Shown one piece after another: positions 8,918 to 15,834 of a stretch of DNA of 36,236 bases. Numbering within the stretch: position 1 is the stretch's first letter; the number at the start of each line of letters is the position of its first letter. The notes under the pieces were generated by a model. It had not been told where the DNA came from. It saw only the letters and a program-made list of their open reading frames with translations, and ran no database searches. The position numbers were made by a program, and so were the translations under genes. Location: assembly GCA_021819605.1 (NCBI GenBank), contig JAKAQT010000002.1:1-36236 (forward strand). Reading direction: 5' to 3'. The stretch is from Thermoplasmata archaeon (GTDB taxonomy: Archaea; Thermoplasmatota; Thermoplasmata; Thermoplasmatales; Thermoplasmataceae).

Positions 8918-10493
8918 GGGGTTTTTTATCAATTTTGCCGGTGCTGGTTTTCTGGAACGAATCAACTGGAATGAACTCATCTGGAATCCAGAACTTTGCT
9001 ATCCTCCCTGATTCCACATACTTCATCATGTGGTCTACAATTTTCTTTGGTTCCACTGTTTTCAGCCCCGATATGAATGCCACCGGCCTTTCACCCCATT
9101 TCTTGTCTGGCTTGGCCACAACTGCAGCCTCAGCTATGCCGGGATATGTGCTGATTACATCCTCGAGTATGATTGTGGGAATGAATTCGCCTCCTGACTT
9201 GACCGCATCCTTTTCCCTGTCAACTATGGATAGGTATCCAAGATCGTCCACAACTGCCAGATCACCTGTATGCATCCAGTCGTCCTTCCATAATTTCCTG
9301 GTGTTATCCTCGTCCTTAACATACTCCCTTGTGAGCCATGGGGATCGGACTATTATCTCGCCTATGGACTTCGAATCATGCTTCACTTCTTTCCCATCGG
9401 AATCCACAACCCTGATTTCCACAAGCGGTATGGGAATGCCCGTCTTGGTGCGGTATTCTATCTTCTTCCTTTCGTCCATGGAATCGAGTTTCTGGTTGTA
9501 GGTTGCAAGCGTGAGCACGGGCGCTGTTTCAGACATGCCATAGCCCGAAATCACCTTGATCCCGAAAGAATCTGCCATCTGTGCAAGGCCGGATGAGAGG
9601 GCCCCTCCACCGACAACCACCCTCAGATCAAGATTCTTCAGTTTCTGGCTGTTCTTGCTGGACATCAGCATGTAGAGGATGGATGGCACCATTAGGCTTA
9701 CCTTGACACCTTCCTTCTCCATTATCTCCGGCATCCTGTCAAAGTCGTACCTGCCTGCAAGCACATACTTCTGTCCCTTCATTATTGCCATGTATGGGAC
9801 GCCCCATGAGTGAACGTGAAACATGGGGACAATGGGCATTATCGGGCTTGTACTCTTGAGGTTTATGGGTTCGTCAGAGAGCCCGGAAATCATTGCCATG
9901 GTGTGAAGAACTATCTGCCTGTGTGTGAACCGAACACCCTTTGGCAGACCGGTTGTGCCCGATGTGTAGAATGTGGTGGCCACATCGTCCTCGTTGACCT
10001 CGGGCAATGAAACCCCCTCAACTCCACTGAGAAGGTCCTGGTATACAAGTGCGTCAGGAAGCATCATGGCAGGCTTTGGGCCGTCCGATGAGACTATCCA
10101 CTTATTTACAAAGTCAAAGAGCTGAACGCTTTTTTCTATGAGCGGTATGAATTCATCCCTTATTATGACAAACCGGTCCTCGGCATGCTGCATGGTGTAG
10201 AAAATCAGCTCCGGAGGATATCTTATATTGACCGTGTGAAGGACGCCACCTGCCATTGGAACTGCATAATAGGCTTCCAGGTACCTGATTGTGTCCCAGT
10301 CAAGCACTGCAACCCTGTCGCCCTTCTTCAGGCCAAGCTTTACAAGGCCGCGGGCAATCTTTTCAACCCGTTCCATGAATTCTCTGTAGGTAACCCTCTC
10401 CTCTCCCTTGTAGGAAATTATCTGTTCAGGGTTGTTCCTGACTGCGGCCGCAAATATCTTTCCTATTGTGAGTTCATATTTTTCCTGATACAT
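8895..10493 (-). CDS. Acyl-CoA synthetase (AMP-forming), medium/long-chain type
   Basis: Activates a carboxylic acid with ATP to an acyl-adenylate and then the CoA thioester. 532 residues. The phosphate-binding motif TSGTTGLPKG is at 177-186, followed by MFHVHSWG, the adenylate motif GYGMSETAP, the hinge region TGDLAVVDDLGYLSIVDREK, and the C-terminal catalytic Lys in TSTGKIDKK near the end. The pattern fits medium- or long-chain fatty-acid ligases rather than acetyl-CoA synthetase, but substrate cannot be read from sequence. It stands alone: the pilin-like gene lies upstream with its own promoter, and its 3' end overlaps the convergent epimerase by 23 bp. ATG 10493 has a TATA-like box 30 bp upstream. 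Confidence 0.92.
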   Translation of the reverse strand: MYQEKYELTIGKIFAAAVRNNPEQIISYKGEERVTYREFMERVEKIARGLVKLGLKKGDRVAVLDWDTIRYLEAYYAVPMAGGVLHTVNIRYPPELIFYTMQHAEDRFVIIRDEFIPLIEKSVQLFDFVNKWIVSSDGPKPAMMLPDALVYQDLLSGVEGVSLPEVNEDDVATTFYTSGTTGLPKGVRFTHRQIVLHTMAMISGLSDEPINLKSTSPIMPIVPMFHVHSWGVPYMAIMKGQKYVLAGRYDFDRMPEIMEKEGVKVSLMVPSILYMLMSSKNSQKLKNLDLRVVVGGGALSSGLAQMADSFGIKVISGYGMSETAPVLTLATYNQKLDSMDERKKIEYRTKTGIPIPLVEIRVVDSDGKEVKHDSKSIGEIIVRSPWLTREYVKDEDNTRKLWKDDWMHTGDLAVVDDLGYLSIVDREKDAVKSGGEFIPTIILEDVISTYPGIAEAAVVAKPDKKWGERPVAFISGLKTVEPKKIVDHMMKYVESGRIAKFWIPDEFIPVDSFQKTSTGKIDKKPLRERYSQ

Positions 10494-10518
10494 TCAATCC
10501 AGTTGATAGCTTTCTTCT

Positions 10519-10527
10519 GTTTTTAAG
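10519..10527 (-). promoter_or_regulatory. TATA box for acyl-CoA synthetase gene
   Basis: CTTAAAAAC on the minus strand is centred 30 bp before the ATG at 10493, consistent with a leaderless or very short leader transcript. Confidence 0.5.
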
Positions 10528-10579
10528 CTTTCTTATCAGATAATATTTTAGACAGATGATAGTTTATCTACAGCAACAA

Positions 10580-11557
10580 TCACATTGTCTGGATAAGCCC
10601 CACTTCCCTGATATTCAATGCCTGAAGATGCACAGGTTTGACCAGATAAATATGGACAGTACCGCTGGCAACATTCACAGCCACGTTTACTCCCGTAAAA
10701 TTCCATGAAGAGAGGCTGCTTGTGAAGGCATAACTGGCAAGTGAATTGTTGAATTGCGTGTAAAGGGCATGGTTCCACGCTTCATAGAAAGTGCTGTTTA
10801 TGCTGTACGACATGGAATGCAGGGTTATGTTTGATACTGCAACAATCTGCCCGGAATAAGCCGACAGGCTGTTGTTGGAAAGTGAAATCTGAGTCCCATC
10901 GGAGATCATGAATGAGAGAGTTGCCGGGCTGGTGCCGGAAAATGTTTCGTTTTGCCCGGATATTCCGAAAATATCTACTCCAAAGGCAGATGGTGTCACG
11001 GTAATTGGCAGCGGCCCGAGGAACGAGGCAGGCTGCGATGACCCGTAGGATTCCAGGAGTGCCCCATCCTCTATTATGTAATTTATTGCAGTAATGTACT
11101 GCATCTGGCTTCCGGATTGAATCTCCCCTGTTGCGGTGATATTATGCTGCACGTATACAGTCCTGGAAGCCGATGAATTTGTGACTGTGTATGATAAATT
11201 GACTGAAAGCTGAGAATGGTATGATGCTCCGGAGGAGTAAATGGACACGGATGTGTCTGTTGCAGGTTCAAATGGCGGAGCACCGCCTATTCCCAGTGGA
11301 ATGGTTTGCGTTATGGTGGATCCGTTTCCTGACCGTGAAGAGTGCATCTGGGAATCCATGTCAGAAAATGCGGTTCTTTCACTGATCTGAAAACTGCTTT
11401 CATTTGATGCTGTTGTGGTTGGTATATACCATGCAAGAAATCCCGTAAAAGCAACTATAACAACTGCTATGAGAAGGATTGTCCCTATAATCTCAGCAAC
11501 TGCGTCATCCTGACCATCAGGCTTTATTCTGGCAAATCTGGGAACTTTCAACACCAT
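10580..11557 (-). CDS. Type IV pilin-like surface protein (archaeal pilin N-terminal domain)
   Basis: Exported protein with a class III signal peptide. The N-terminus is basic, then QDDAVAEIIGTILLIAVVIV (about residues 16-35), the archaeal pilin N-terminal motif; prepilin peptidase would cut near A19/V20 and leave the hydrophobic helix for filament assembly or membrane anchoring. The remaining ~280 residues are Ser/Thr/Asn-rich with many N-x-S/T sequons and a beta-rich pattern, and contain no cysteine, as expected for an extracellular protein in acid. At 325 residues it is longer than most major pilins (100-200), so it may be a minor pilin or adhesin. No pilus ATPase or platform gene is nearby. 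ATG 11557 has a TATA-like box 23 bp upstream. Confidence 0.75.
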   Translation of the reverse strand: MVLKVPRFARIKPDGQDDAVAEIIGTILLIAVVIVAFTGFLAWYIPTTTASNESSFQISERTAFSDMDSQMHSSRSGNGSTITQTIPLGIGGAPPFEPATDTSVSIYSSGASYHSQLSVNLSYTVTNSSASRTVYVQHNITATGEIQSGSQMQYITAINYIIEDGALLESYGSSQPASFLGPLPITVTPSAFGVDIFGISGQNETFSGTSPATLSFMISDGTQISLSNNSLSAYSGQIVAVSNITLHSMSYSINSTFYEAWNHALYTQFNNSLASYAFTSSLSSWNFTGVNVAVNVASGTVHIYLVKPVHLQALNIREVGLIQTM

Positions 11558-11574
11558 GTGATTGTACTTGTGCC

Positions 11575-11585
11575 TTAATTAATTA
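11575..11585 (-). promoter_or_regulatory. TATA box for pilin-like gene
   Basis: TTAATTAATTA is centred 23 bp upstream of the minus-strand ATG at 11557, indicating a leaderless transcript. Confidence 0.5.
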
Positions 11586-11667
11586 TCTGCAGGGTTCGTC
11601 CGTACAGAAAAGTTTCATGCGAAAACATTTGGATTTTTGTACCGCATCTGTATGGACCCATCAGCCA

Positions 11668-11687
11668 CCAGAGTATCACCCCTCTGG
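11668..11687. repeat. Inverted repeat upstream of purB, possible operator
   Basis: CCAGAG and CTCTGG are perfect 6-bp arms separated by 8 bp, and the element ends only a few bases before the TATA-like box of purB. The position (upstream of TATA/BRE) is where an archaeal regulator could act. No second copy was found in the window. Confidence 0.35.
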
Positions 11688-11690
11688 AAA

Positions 11691-11700
11691 GTTTTTAGGA
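11691..11700 (+). promoter_or_regulatory. TATA box for purB
   Basis: GTTTTTAGGA is centred about 26 bp before the GTG start at 11721, which supports both the leaderless transcript and the GTG start. Confidence 0.45.
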
Positions 11701-11720
11701 CATCATGCCAATAAACCCAT

Positions 11721-13085
11721 GTGTCGATATCACCCATAGAATACAGATATGGCAGAGATGCCGTGAAATCCATATTCTCCGAGGAGTCTAAGCTTCGCCA
11801 TATGCTAAGAGTCGAAAAATTCCTGGCCCAGGCGGAAGCAGAGCATAACCTGATTCCCAGAGAAGCCTACCTGGACATAGAGAATGTTGTGGATTCCAAC
11901 GCTGTTAAAGTGCAGAGAGTCAGCGAAATAGAGGCTGAAATAAAGCATGACATAATGGCAATGGTGCGGGCACTGACCGAGAAATGCCATGAAGGGGCAA
12001 GCTATGTCCATTTTGGAGTTACTTCCAATGATATAATAGATACAGCAACAGCCCTGCAGATACAGGAGTTCTATACTTACCTTCAGGAGGATCTTTCAAG
12101 GATTCAGGAGGCCATGTCCTCACTTGTCAGGAAGCACCGGGATTCTGTAATGCTTGGAAGAACCCATGGGCAACACGCCAGTCCAATCACATTCGGGCTG
12201 AAGATGGCTGTGTACCTCTCAGAGATGAACCGGCATGTTATAAGAGTAAAGGAAACCCGAAAGAGAATACTTGCCGGAAAGATAATGGGGCCCGTTGGAA
12301 CAGGCGCCGCCCTTGGAGACGCAGCCCTTGAAATACAGGACCGGGTTATGGAATTGCTTGGGCTTGTTCCTGAAAGCGCATCATCGCAGGTAGTCAACAG
12401 GGACAGGTACATCGAGTTCCTGTCGGTCATCAACGGCATAGTAACCTCACTTGAGAAGGTGGCCACGGAGATAAGGAACCTGCAAAGGCCCGAGATTGGT
12501 GAGGTTTCTGAATTTTTTGATATGGAAAAGCAGGTTGGGTCAAGCTCAATGCCCAGCAAGGTCAACCCGATCAATTCCGAGAACGTATGCAGTATATCGC
12601 GCCTTGTGAGGAGCTTCATAATACCTGAATACGAGGGAGCTGTCACCTGGCATGAGCGTGACCTTACAAACAGTGCTGCTGAAAGGTTCATAATCCCATA
12701 CGTCTGCATCCTTTCGGACCATGCAATGGTCAAGATGGCTGAGATTCTTGAGACCCTGCTTGTTTTTCCTGAGAGGATGCTGCAGAATCTCATGGACGAT
12801 GATTTTGTCCTTTCCGAAAGACTGGTTTCGGAACTGACAAGAGCAGGACTTCCGCGCCAGGAGGCACATGAACTGGTGAGGGAGGCCGCCATGAAGGCCC
12901 ATGCAACGCATTCAACACTCCTGGAGACGCTTAAGGGTGAAGGATACCTGGCAAGGCTTCCACCCGGTGTCCAAATTGGGCTTGCCGATCCCAGAACATT
13001 CACCGGAAGTGCATCCAGGATATGCGAAAGAGTACTTGAGGAAACTTTGAACATCAATGCAGGAAAGGATGGTGGAAACACATGA
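11721..13085 (+). CDS. purB: Adenylosuccinate lyase
   Basis: Catalyses two fumarate-releasing steps of purine synthesis (SAICAR to AICAR, adenylosuccinate to AMP). 454 residues, normal length. The superfamily signature GSSSMPSKVNP lies at about residues 272-282 and includes the catalytic serine; TSNDIIDTATA (~93-103) and RTHGQHASP (~143-151, catalytic His) are intact. The start is GTG at 11721: the ATG two bases earlier is out of frame, and the GTG lies at leaderless distance from a TATA-like box. Its stop overlaps the ATG of the next gene by 4 nt (ATGA), so a winged-helix protein is co-translated. A 330-codon open frame on the opposite strand is only a codon-bias shadow. Confidence 0.95.
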   Translation: MSISPIEYRYGRDAVKSIFSEESKLRHMLRVEKFLAQAEAEHNLIPREAYLDIENVVDSNAVKVQRVSEIEAEIKHDIMAMVRALTEKCHEGASYVHFGVTSNDIIDTATALQIQEFYTYLQEDLSRIQEAMSSLVRKHRDSVMLGRTHGQHASPITFGLKMAVYLSEMNRHVIRVKETRKRILAGKIMGPVGTGAALGDAALEIQDRVMELLGLVPESASSQVVNRDRYIEFLSVINGIVTSLEKVATEIRNLQRPEIGEVSEFFDMEKQVGSSSMPSKVNPINSENVCSISRLVRSFIIPEYEGAVTWHERDLTNSAAERFIIPYVCILSDHAMVKMAEILETLLVFPERMLQNLMDDDFVLSERLVSELTRAGLPRQEAHELVREAAMKAHATHSTLLETLKGEGYLARLPPGVQIGLADPRTFTGSASRICERVLEETLNINAGKDGGNT

Positions 13086-13669
13086 ACTCTCTTCACACTG
13101 AAAGGCCGCTGAAGGATGACATTATCTCAGACCTCACCACGGAGGAAAAATCAATATCTGGGCTCCAGAAATCCCTTGAAGAGAAGGGCAGATCTCTCCA
13201 TCGCCTGGTTCTTACGGGATATCTCAAGGCAATGGTGGATTCCGGTTTCCTGCGCGAAAAAGAGATAAAACCTTCAAGGATTTATTCCATCAACCAGAGC
13301 GGAAGCCGCGATATCTATGATCTTGTGGGCCTGGCAGTAACAAGGCTAGGAAGCGAGAATTCCGGGGATGATGCACTCCTTGTGCTGAACTACCTTTTCA
13401 ACAGGCCCATATTTGCCAGGGAACTGGAGCGCTGCAACGTGGACCCGGCAAGGGATTACAGGAAGGTAATGCCTCCAAAGAAAATGGAAATAATCGAGAA
13501 ACTGGGCGATCAGGGAATAAAGATACCGCAATCCAACACAATGATGGAGCCGGAGACCAGGGATCTGTCCAGATTAATGAGAATACTCAGGGAAATTATC
13601 TACATCTCAATGGATCTGAAGCGTTTCTCTCCAGCTGATCAGGACAATGTTCAGACCACTCTTGACTGA
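13082..13669 (+). CDS. Unrecognised winged-helix-like protein coupled to purB
   Basis: 195 residues of no family I recognise. Residues ~10-70 have the pattern of a winged helix: helices around ISGLQKSLEEKG and HRLVLTGYLKAMVDSGFL, then a basic turn and a strand (SRIYSIN) that would be the wing. The middle part is helical, and FNRPIFARELERCNVDP looks like a second helix-turn segment. There is one Cys and no membrane segment. The start overlaps the purB stop as ATGA, so expression is tied to purine synthesis. The last 19 bp overlap the convergent dph6 gene. It could be a transcription regulator or another nucleic-acid-binding protein; the function is unknown. Confidence 0.75.
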   Translation: MNSLHTERPLKDDIISDLTTEEKSISGLQKSLEEKGRSLHRLVLTGYLKAMVDSGFLREKEIKPSRIYSINQSGSRDIYDLVGLAVTRLGSENSGDDALLVLNYLFNRPIFARELERCNVDPARDYRKVMPPKKMEIIEKLGDQGIKIPQSNTMMEPETRDLSRLMRILREIIYISMDLKRFSPADQDNVQTTLD

Positions 13670-14307
13670 GCAAGCTCAGCATCGTCTATGATCATGTATC
13701 CATGGGAACCTTCCCAGATCATGTGGGACCGGTTGATTCTTATTCTGCATCCATATGCAGACTGCACAAAGCTTTCGTATTCACCGCCTTCCCCGGCAAT
13801 GTTAATCCCGTAACGCCTGTTCCGGCTTTCCAGATCACTGAGGAATACCTCGTCTATAGACCTTCCGAGATCTTTTTCTGTAAAACCTTCCGCTGACACG
13901 GAGACAATAATTGAGCCTATTCCCCTCAGTATAAGCTCCCTGATAATGTCTGACTGATCCTTATGCCAGAGGGGCGTGAATGATTCCATTCCTATTTCAG
14001 TGCATATCTGTTCAAGGCGCGTCTTCTGGTACTCTGAGGCAATGGCCCCAGAGATCAGTTCATCATAACCTAGCTTCCTGAGGCCGGTGAGAGTTGAAAC
14101 CAGCCGGTCTTCTGAGACACTCATCCACGGAGTTCCACGCATGGCAGCCACAAGCTCGGCCTTTGACGCATTCGGGTAATGATACATCAATGAGAATTCT
14201 TCCGGGATTACGGTCAGGGCTATGCCTATCTCATGCCCCTGATCCCGTGCTGTCTCAGCAGCAAGAAAAGAGTCCTTGCCTCCAGAAAGAAGCCATACGG
14301 ATTTCAA
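13651..14307 (-). CDS. dph6: Diphthine--ammonia ligase (Dph6-type ATP pyrophosphatase)
   Basis: Last step of diphthamide formation on elongation factor 2: ATP-dependent amidation of diphthine. 218 residues, matching the archaeal single-domain form. The PP-loop SGGKDS is at residues 8-13, and conserved family segments follow: SGAIASEYQKTRLEQIC, the LWHKDQ stretch, and GEGGEYESFV near residue 172. The start is TTG at 14307; a TATA-like box 26 bp upstream and the PP-loop close to the N-terminus both fit. It overlaps the convergent winged-helix gene by 19 bp. Confidence 0.88.
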   Translation of the reverse strand: MKSVWLLSGGKDSFLAAETARDQGHEIGIALTVIPEEFSLMYHYPNASKAELVAAMRGTPWMSVSEDRLVSTLTGLRKLGYDELISGAIASEYQKTRLEQICTEIGMESFTPLWHKDQSDIIRELILRGIGSIIVSVSAEGFTEKDLGRSIDEVFLSDLESRNRRYGINIAGEGGEYESFVQSAYGCRIRINRSHMIWEGSHGYMIIDDAELAQSRVV

Positions 14308-14328
14308 CCCGGGTGAATCGGAAAATGG

Positions 14329-14337
14329 TATTTATGC
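14329..14337 (-). promoter_or_regulatory. TATA box for dph6
   Basis: GCATAAATA on the minus strand is centred 26 bp from the TTG start, which is what supports the unusual start codon. Confidence 0.5.
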
Positions 14338-14448
14338 TATTGCGACACGCCCTGTATCATGAATCAGCAAATGATAGGAAATGGCCTTTCTTAACGCACA
14401 TAATCAGGGCTTGCACACAGTCCTTTGTCCTGCACAAAATTTAGAAGT

Positions 14449-14457
14449 CTTTATATG
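14449..14457 (+). promoter_or_regulatory. Promoter of the micro-ORF/peroxiredoxin transcript
   Basis: CTTTATATG is a good archaeal TATA box. Transcription would start around 14478-14482, leaving about 80 nt before the peroxiredoxin ATG at 14564. This leader contains a Cys-rich micro-ORF, a short hairpin and repeated TGCAAT boxes. Confidence 0.55.
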
Positions 14458-14556
14458 TCTTGGTGCAATGATTTGAACACCATGTGTGCCCTGAAAGGGC
14501 GTATGAATTGCATTATCCAAAGTGATGCAATGTGCATGGTATGTATTGAGAGGTAG
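14455..14556 (+). CDS. Candidate Cys-rich micro-ORF ahead of peroxiredoxin
   Basis: An open frame of 33 codons from ATG 14455, or 24 codons from ATG 14482, ends in TAG at 14556, only 7 nt before the peroxiredoxin ATG. The product is unusually rich in Cys (five in the long form, four in the short: C11, C19, C27, C30 of the long numbering) and has a CMVC pair near its end. The inner ATG lies 29 bp after the TATA centre, so it would be a leaderless start. The Shine-Dalgarno of the peroxiredoxin (GAGAGGT) overlaps its stop codon, so translation of the two could be coupled. It may be a real small redox or metal-binding peptide, a leader peptide, or chance. Confidence 0.3.
   Translation: MSWCNDLNTMCALKGRMNCIIQSDAMCMVCIER
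14464..14532. promoter_or_regulatory. TGCAAT boxes and hairpin in the peroxiredoxin leader
   Basis: TGCAATG occurs at 14464-14470, in reverse orientation at about 14507-14512, and again at 14526-14532; the last two form a 7-bp inverted repeat (ATTGCAT, 11-bp spacer, ATGCAAT at 14507-14531). Between them GCCCT-gaa-AGGGC (14488-14500) could fold into a tight hairpin. Being downstream of the TATA box, a bound protein would act as a roadblock repressor. Confidence 0.35.
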
Positions 14557-14563
14557 AAGTTAT

Positions 14564-15037
14564 ATGTCAGTAAATGTCGGAGAAAAGGCACCGGAATTCA
14601 AACTGCTTGATGCGTCGCTGAAGGAAAAGAAGCTGTCAGATTACAAAGGCCAGAACGTGGTGCTTGCGTTCTTCCCTGGGGCATTCACTTCTGTCTGCAC
14701 CCAGGAAATGTGCACCTTCCGTGATTCCATGGCAAGCTTCAACAACCTCAAGGCAAAGGTCATAGGAGTCAGCACAGACACTCCATTTGCCCAATCTGAA
14801 TTTGCAAAGGCCAACAAACTGAACTTTGAGCTTCTCAGCGACATCACCACGGATGTTAGCAAGCAGTATGGGGTCCTTTACGACAGTTTCCTTAACATAA
14901 AGGGATTTCACGCATCGAAGAGGGCAGTGTTTGTGATAGGCAAGGACGGTACCGTGAAATACAAGTGGGTAACTGAAAATGCCGGCAACCTTCCGGACTT
15001 CGAAGCAATCAAGAAGGAAGTTGAAAAGCTGAACTGA
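14564..15037 (+). CDS. Peroxiredoxin, AhpC/TSA family, PrxQ/BCP-like
   Basis: Thiol peroxidase reducing hydrogen peroxide and organic peroxides. 157 residues from ATG 14564. The thioredoxin fold carries the peroxidatic Cys45 in PGAFTSVC and a second Cys50 five residues on (CTQEMC), the resolving-Cys arrangement of PrxQ/BCP enzymes. The start is chosen by the Shine-Dalgarno GAGAGGT about 8 nt upstream and by the family N-terminus; a frame extension to 14522 is not homologous. It converges on a SufR-like regulator 61 bp away. A repeat-rich leader suggests regulation. Confidence 0.92.
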   Translation: MSVNVGEKAPEFKLLDASLKEKKLSDYKGQNVVLAFFPGAFTSVCTQEMCTFRDSMASFNNLKAKVIGVSTDTPFAQSEFAKANKLNFELLSDITTDVSKQYGVLYDSFLNIKGFHASKRAVFVIGKDGTVKYKWVTENAGNLPDFEAIKKEVEKLN

Positions 15038-15098
15038 TTACTGAAAGTTCATTATATTTTTTGCTATTTTCAGCTTCTGGTTTATCACAATATTTGCA

Positions 15099-15731
15099 TC
15101 AATCCTTATCAACATGTGGCCGTATGAGAAACCTGCAGACGCCATGGCCATCGACCTGTCTGTGAGTCGATTCCACGTCCATGTCCAGAACAGATGAAAA
15201 CAAGCTCGTTTCCAGATTGCAGGCAATTCCGAAATATCTGGAGATCTGATATATGGGGCAGTTGAATTCCTGCAGATCAAATGAGTCGTGGCCGATATCC
15301 CGGAGGACAGGAAAATAACTCTCGTCTTCCCTCATCCTTACCAATTCCTGGATTTTCTGGTCTTTACCAACGTGACTCAGCCTCTTCTCGTAATCAATTC
15401 TTATCTGTTCATACCTGTCCCTGAGAAACTGCTCCATCAGGTCTGAATGCCCGGTTTCTCTCAGGTAGCCGACCAGATTCTGCAGCATCCAGGCGTTTGA
15501 ATTTGCCAGATTCTCTTTGGAATCCTCGGTAACAGCGAATAGATAGTATGGTCTTCCCACGCGTCCTTTCTTCTGGATCCTTCTCACAAGCCCCCTGGAT
15601 TCAAGGTGTTTTATGTGATTCAGCACTCCCATTTTGGAGATTCCAAGGTCGTGCGATAGATCCTGGAGGCTTCTCTGTCCTTTTTCCTTCAGAACAAGGA
15701 TCAACTTCGTTTCAGTGGGATATTCCTGCAT
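15099..15731 (-). CDS. SufR-like winged-helix regulator with Fe-S cysteine motif
   Basis: Transcription regulator of 210 residues. An N-terminal winged helix (~1-70; SLQDLSHDLGISKMGVLNHIKHL is the helix-turn-helix, RVGRPYYLF the wing) is followed by a helical linker and a C-terminal sensor domain. There the cysteines are spaced C-x12-C-x27-C: one in EFNCPI, one in GIACNLE, one in GHGVCRF, and the segment DVESTHRQVDG matches the SufR-type pattern. SufR proteins bind a labile Fe-S cluster and repress Fe-S assembly or stress genes; one cysteine of the four-Cys version appears to be missing, so a cluster with a non-Cys ligand or a three-Cys site is possible. It lies between a peroxiredoxin and an MFS transporter gene divergent from it. 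ATG 15731 has a TATA-like box 26 bp upstream. Confidence 0.8.
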   Translation of the reverse strand: MQEYPTETKLILVLKEKGQRSLQDLSHDLGISKMGVLNHIKHLESRGLVRRIQKKGRVGRPYYLFAVTEDSKENLANSNAWMLQNLVGYLRETGHSDLMEQFLRDRYEQIRIDYEKRLSHVGKDQKIQELVRMREDESYFPVLRDIGHDSFDLQEFNCPIYQISRYFGIACNLETSLFSSVLDMDVESTHRQVDGHGVCRFLIRPHVDKD

Positions 15732-15752
15732 AATCTGCCAGTGCTTTCGGGC

Positions 15753-15809
15753 AATTAAATTTTATCATATTTGATTTATAAACTTTACAAATTGTTTTAT
15801 TTATTATTT
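15753..15809. promoter_or_regulatory. Divergent promoter region, SufR-like regulator and MFS gene
   Basis: On the minus strand AAATTTAATT (15753-15762) is centred ~26 bp from the regulator's ATG; on the plus strand a T/A-rich element at 15797-15809 lies ~26-38 bp before the MFS ATG at 15835. The ends read CAATT near 15752 and AATTG near 15790, a loose inverted arrangement around a very AT-rich centre where the regulator could bind. Confidence 0.4.
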
Positions 15810-15834
15810 CCCCCAGACTGATCCAGCGTTCACA

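Noticed and set aside
8935-9501. 188-codon plus-strand frame
   Set aside because: Antisense shadow of the acyl-CoA synthetase.
12104-13096. 330-codon open frame on the minus strand
   Set aside because: Antisense to purB with all purB motifs intact; Ser/Arg/Leu-rich composition typical of a codon-bias shadow.
14094-14444. 116-codon plus-strand frame
   Set aside because: Mostly antisense to dph6 and no TATA or Shine-Dalgarno at its start.
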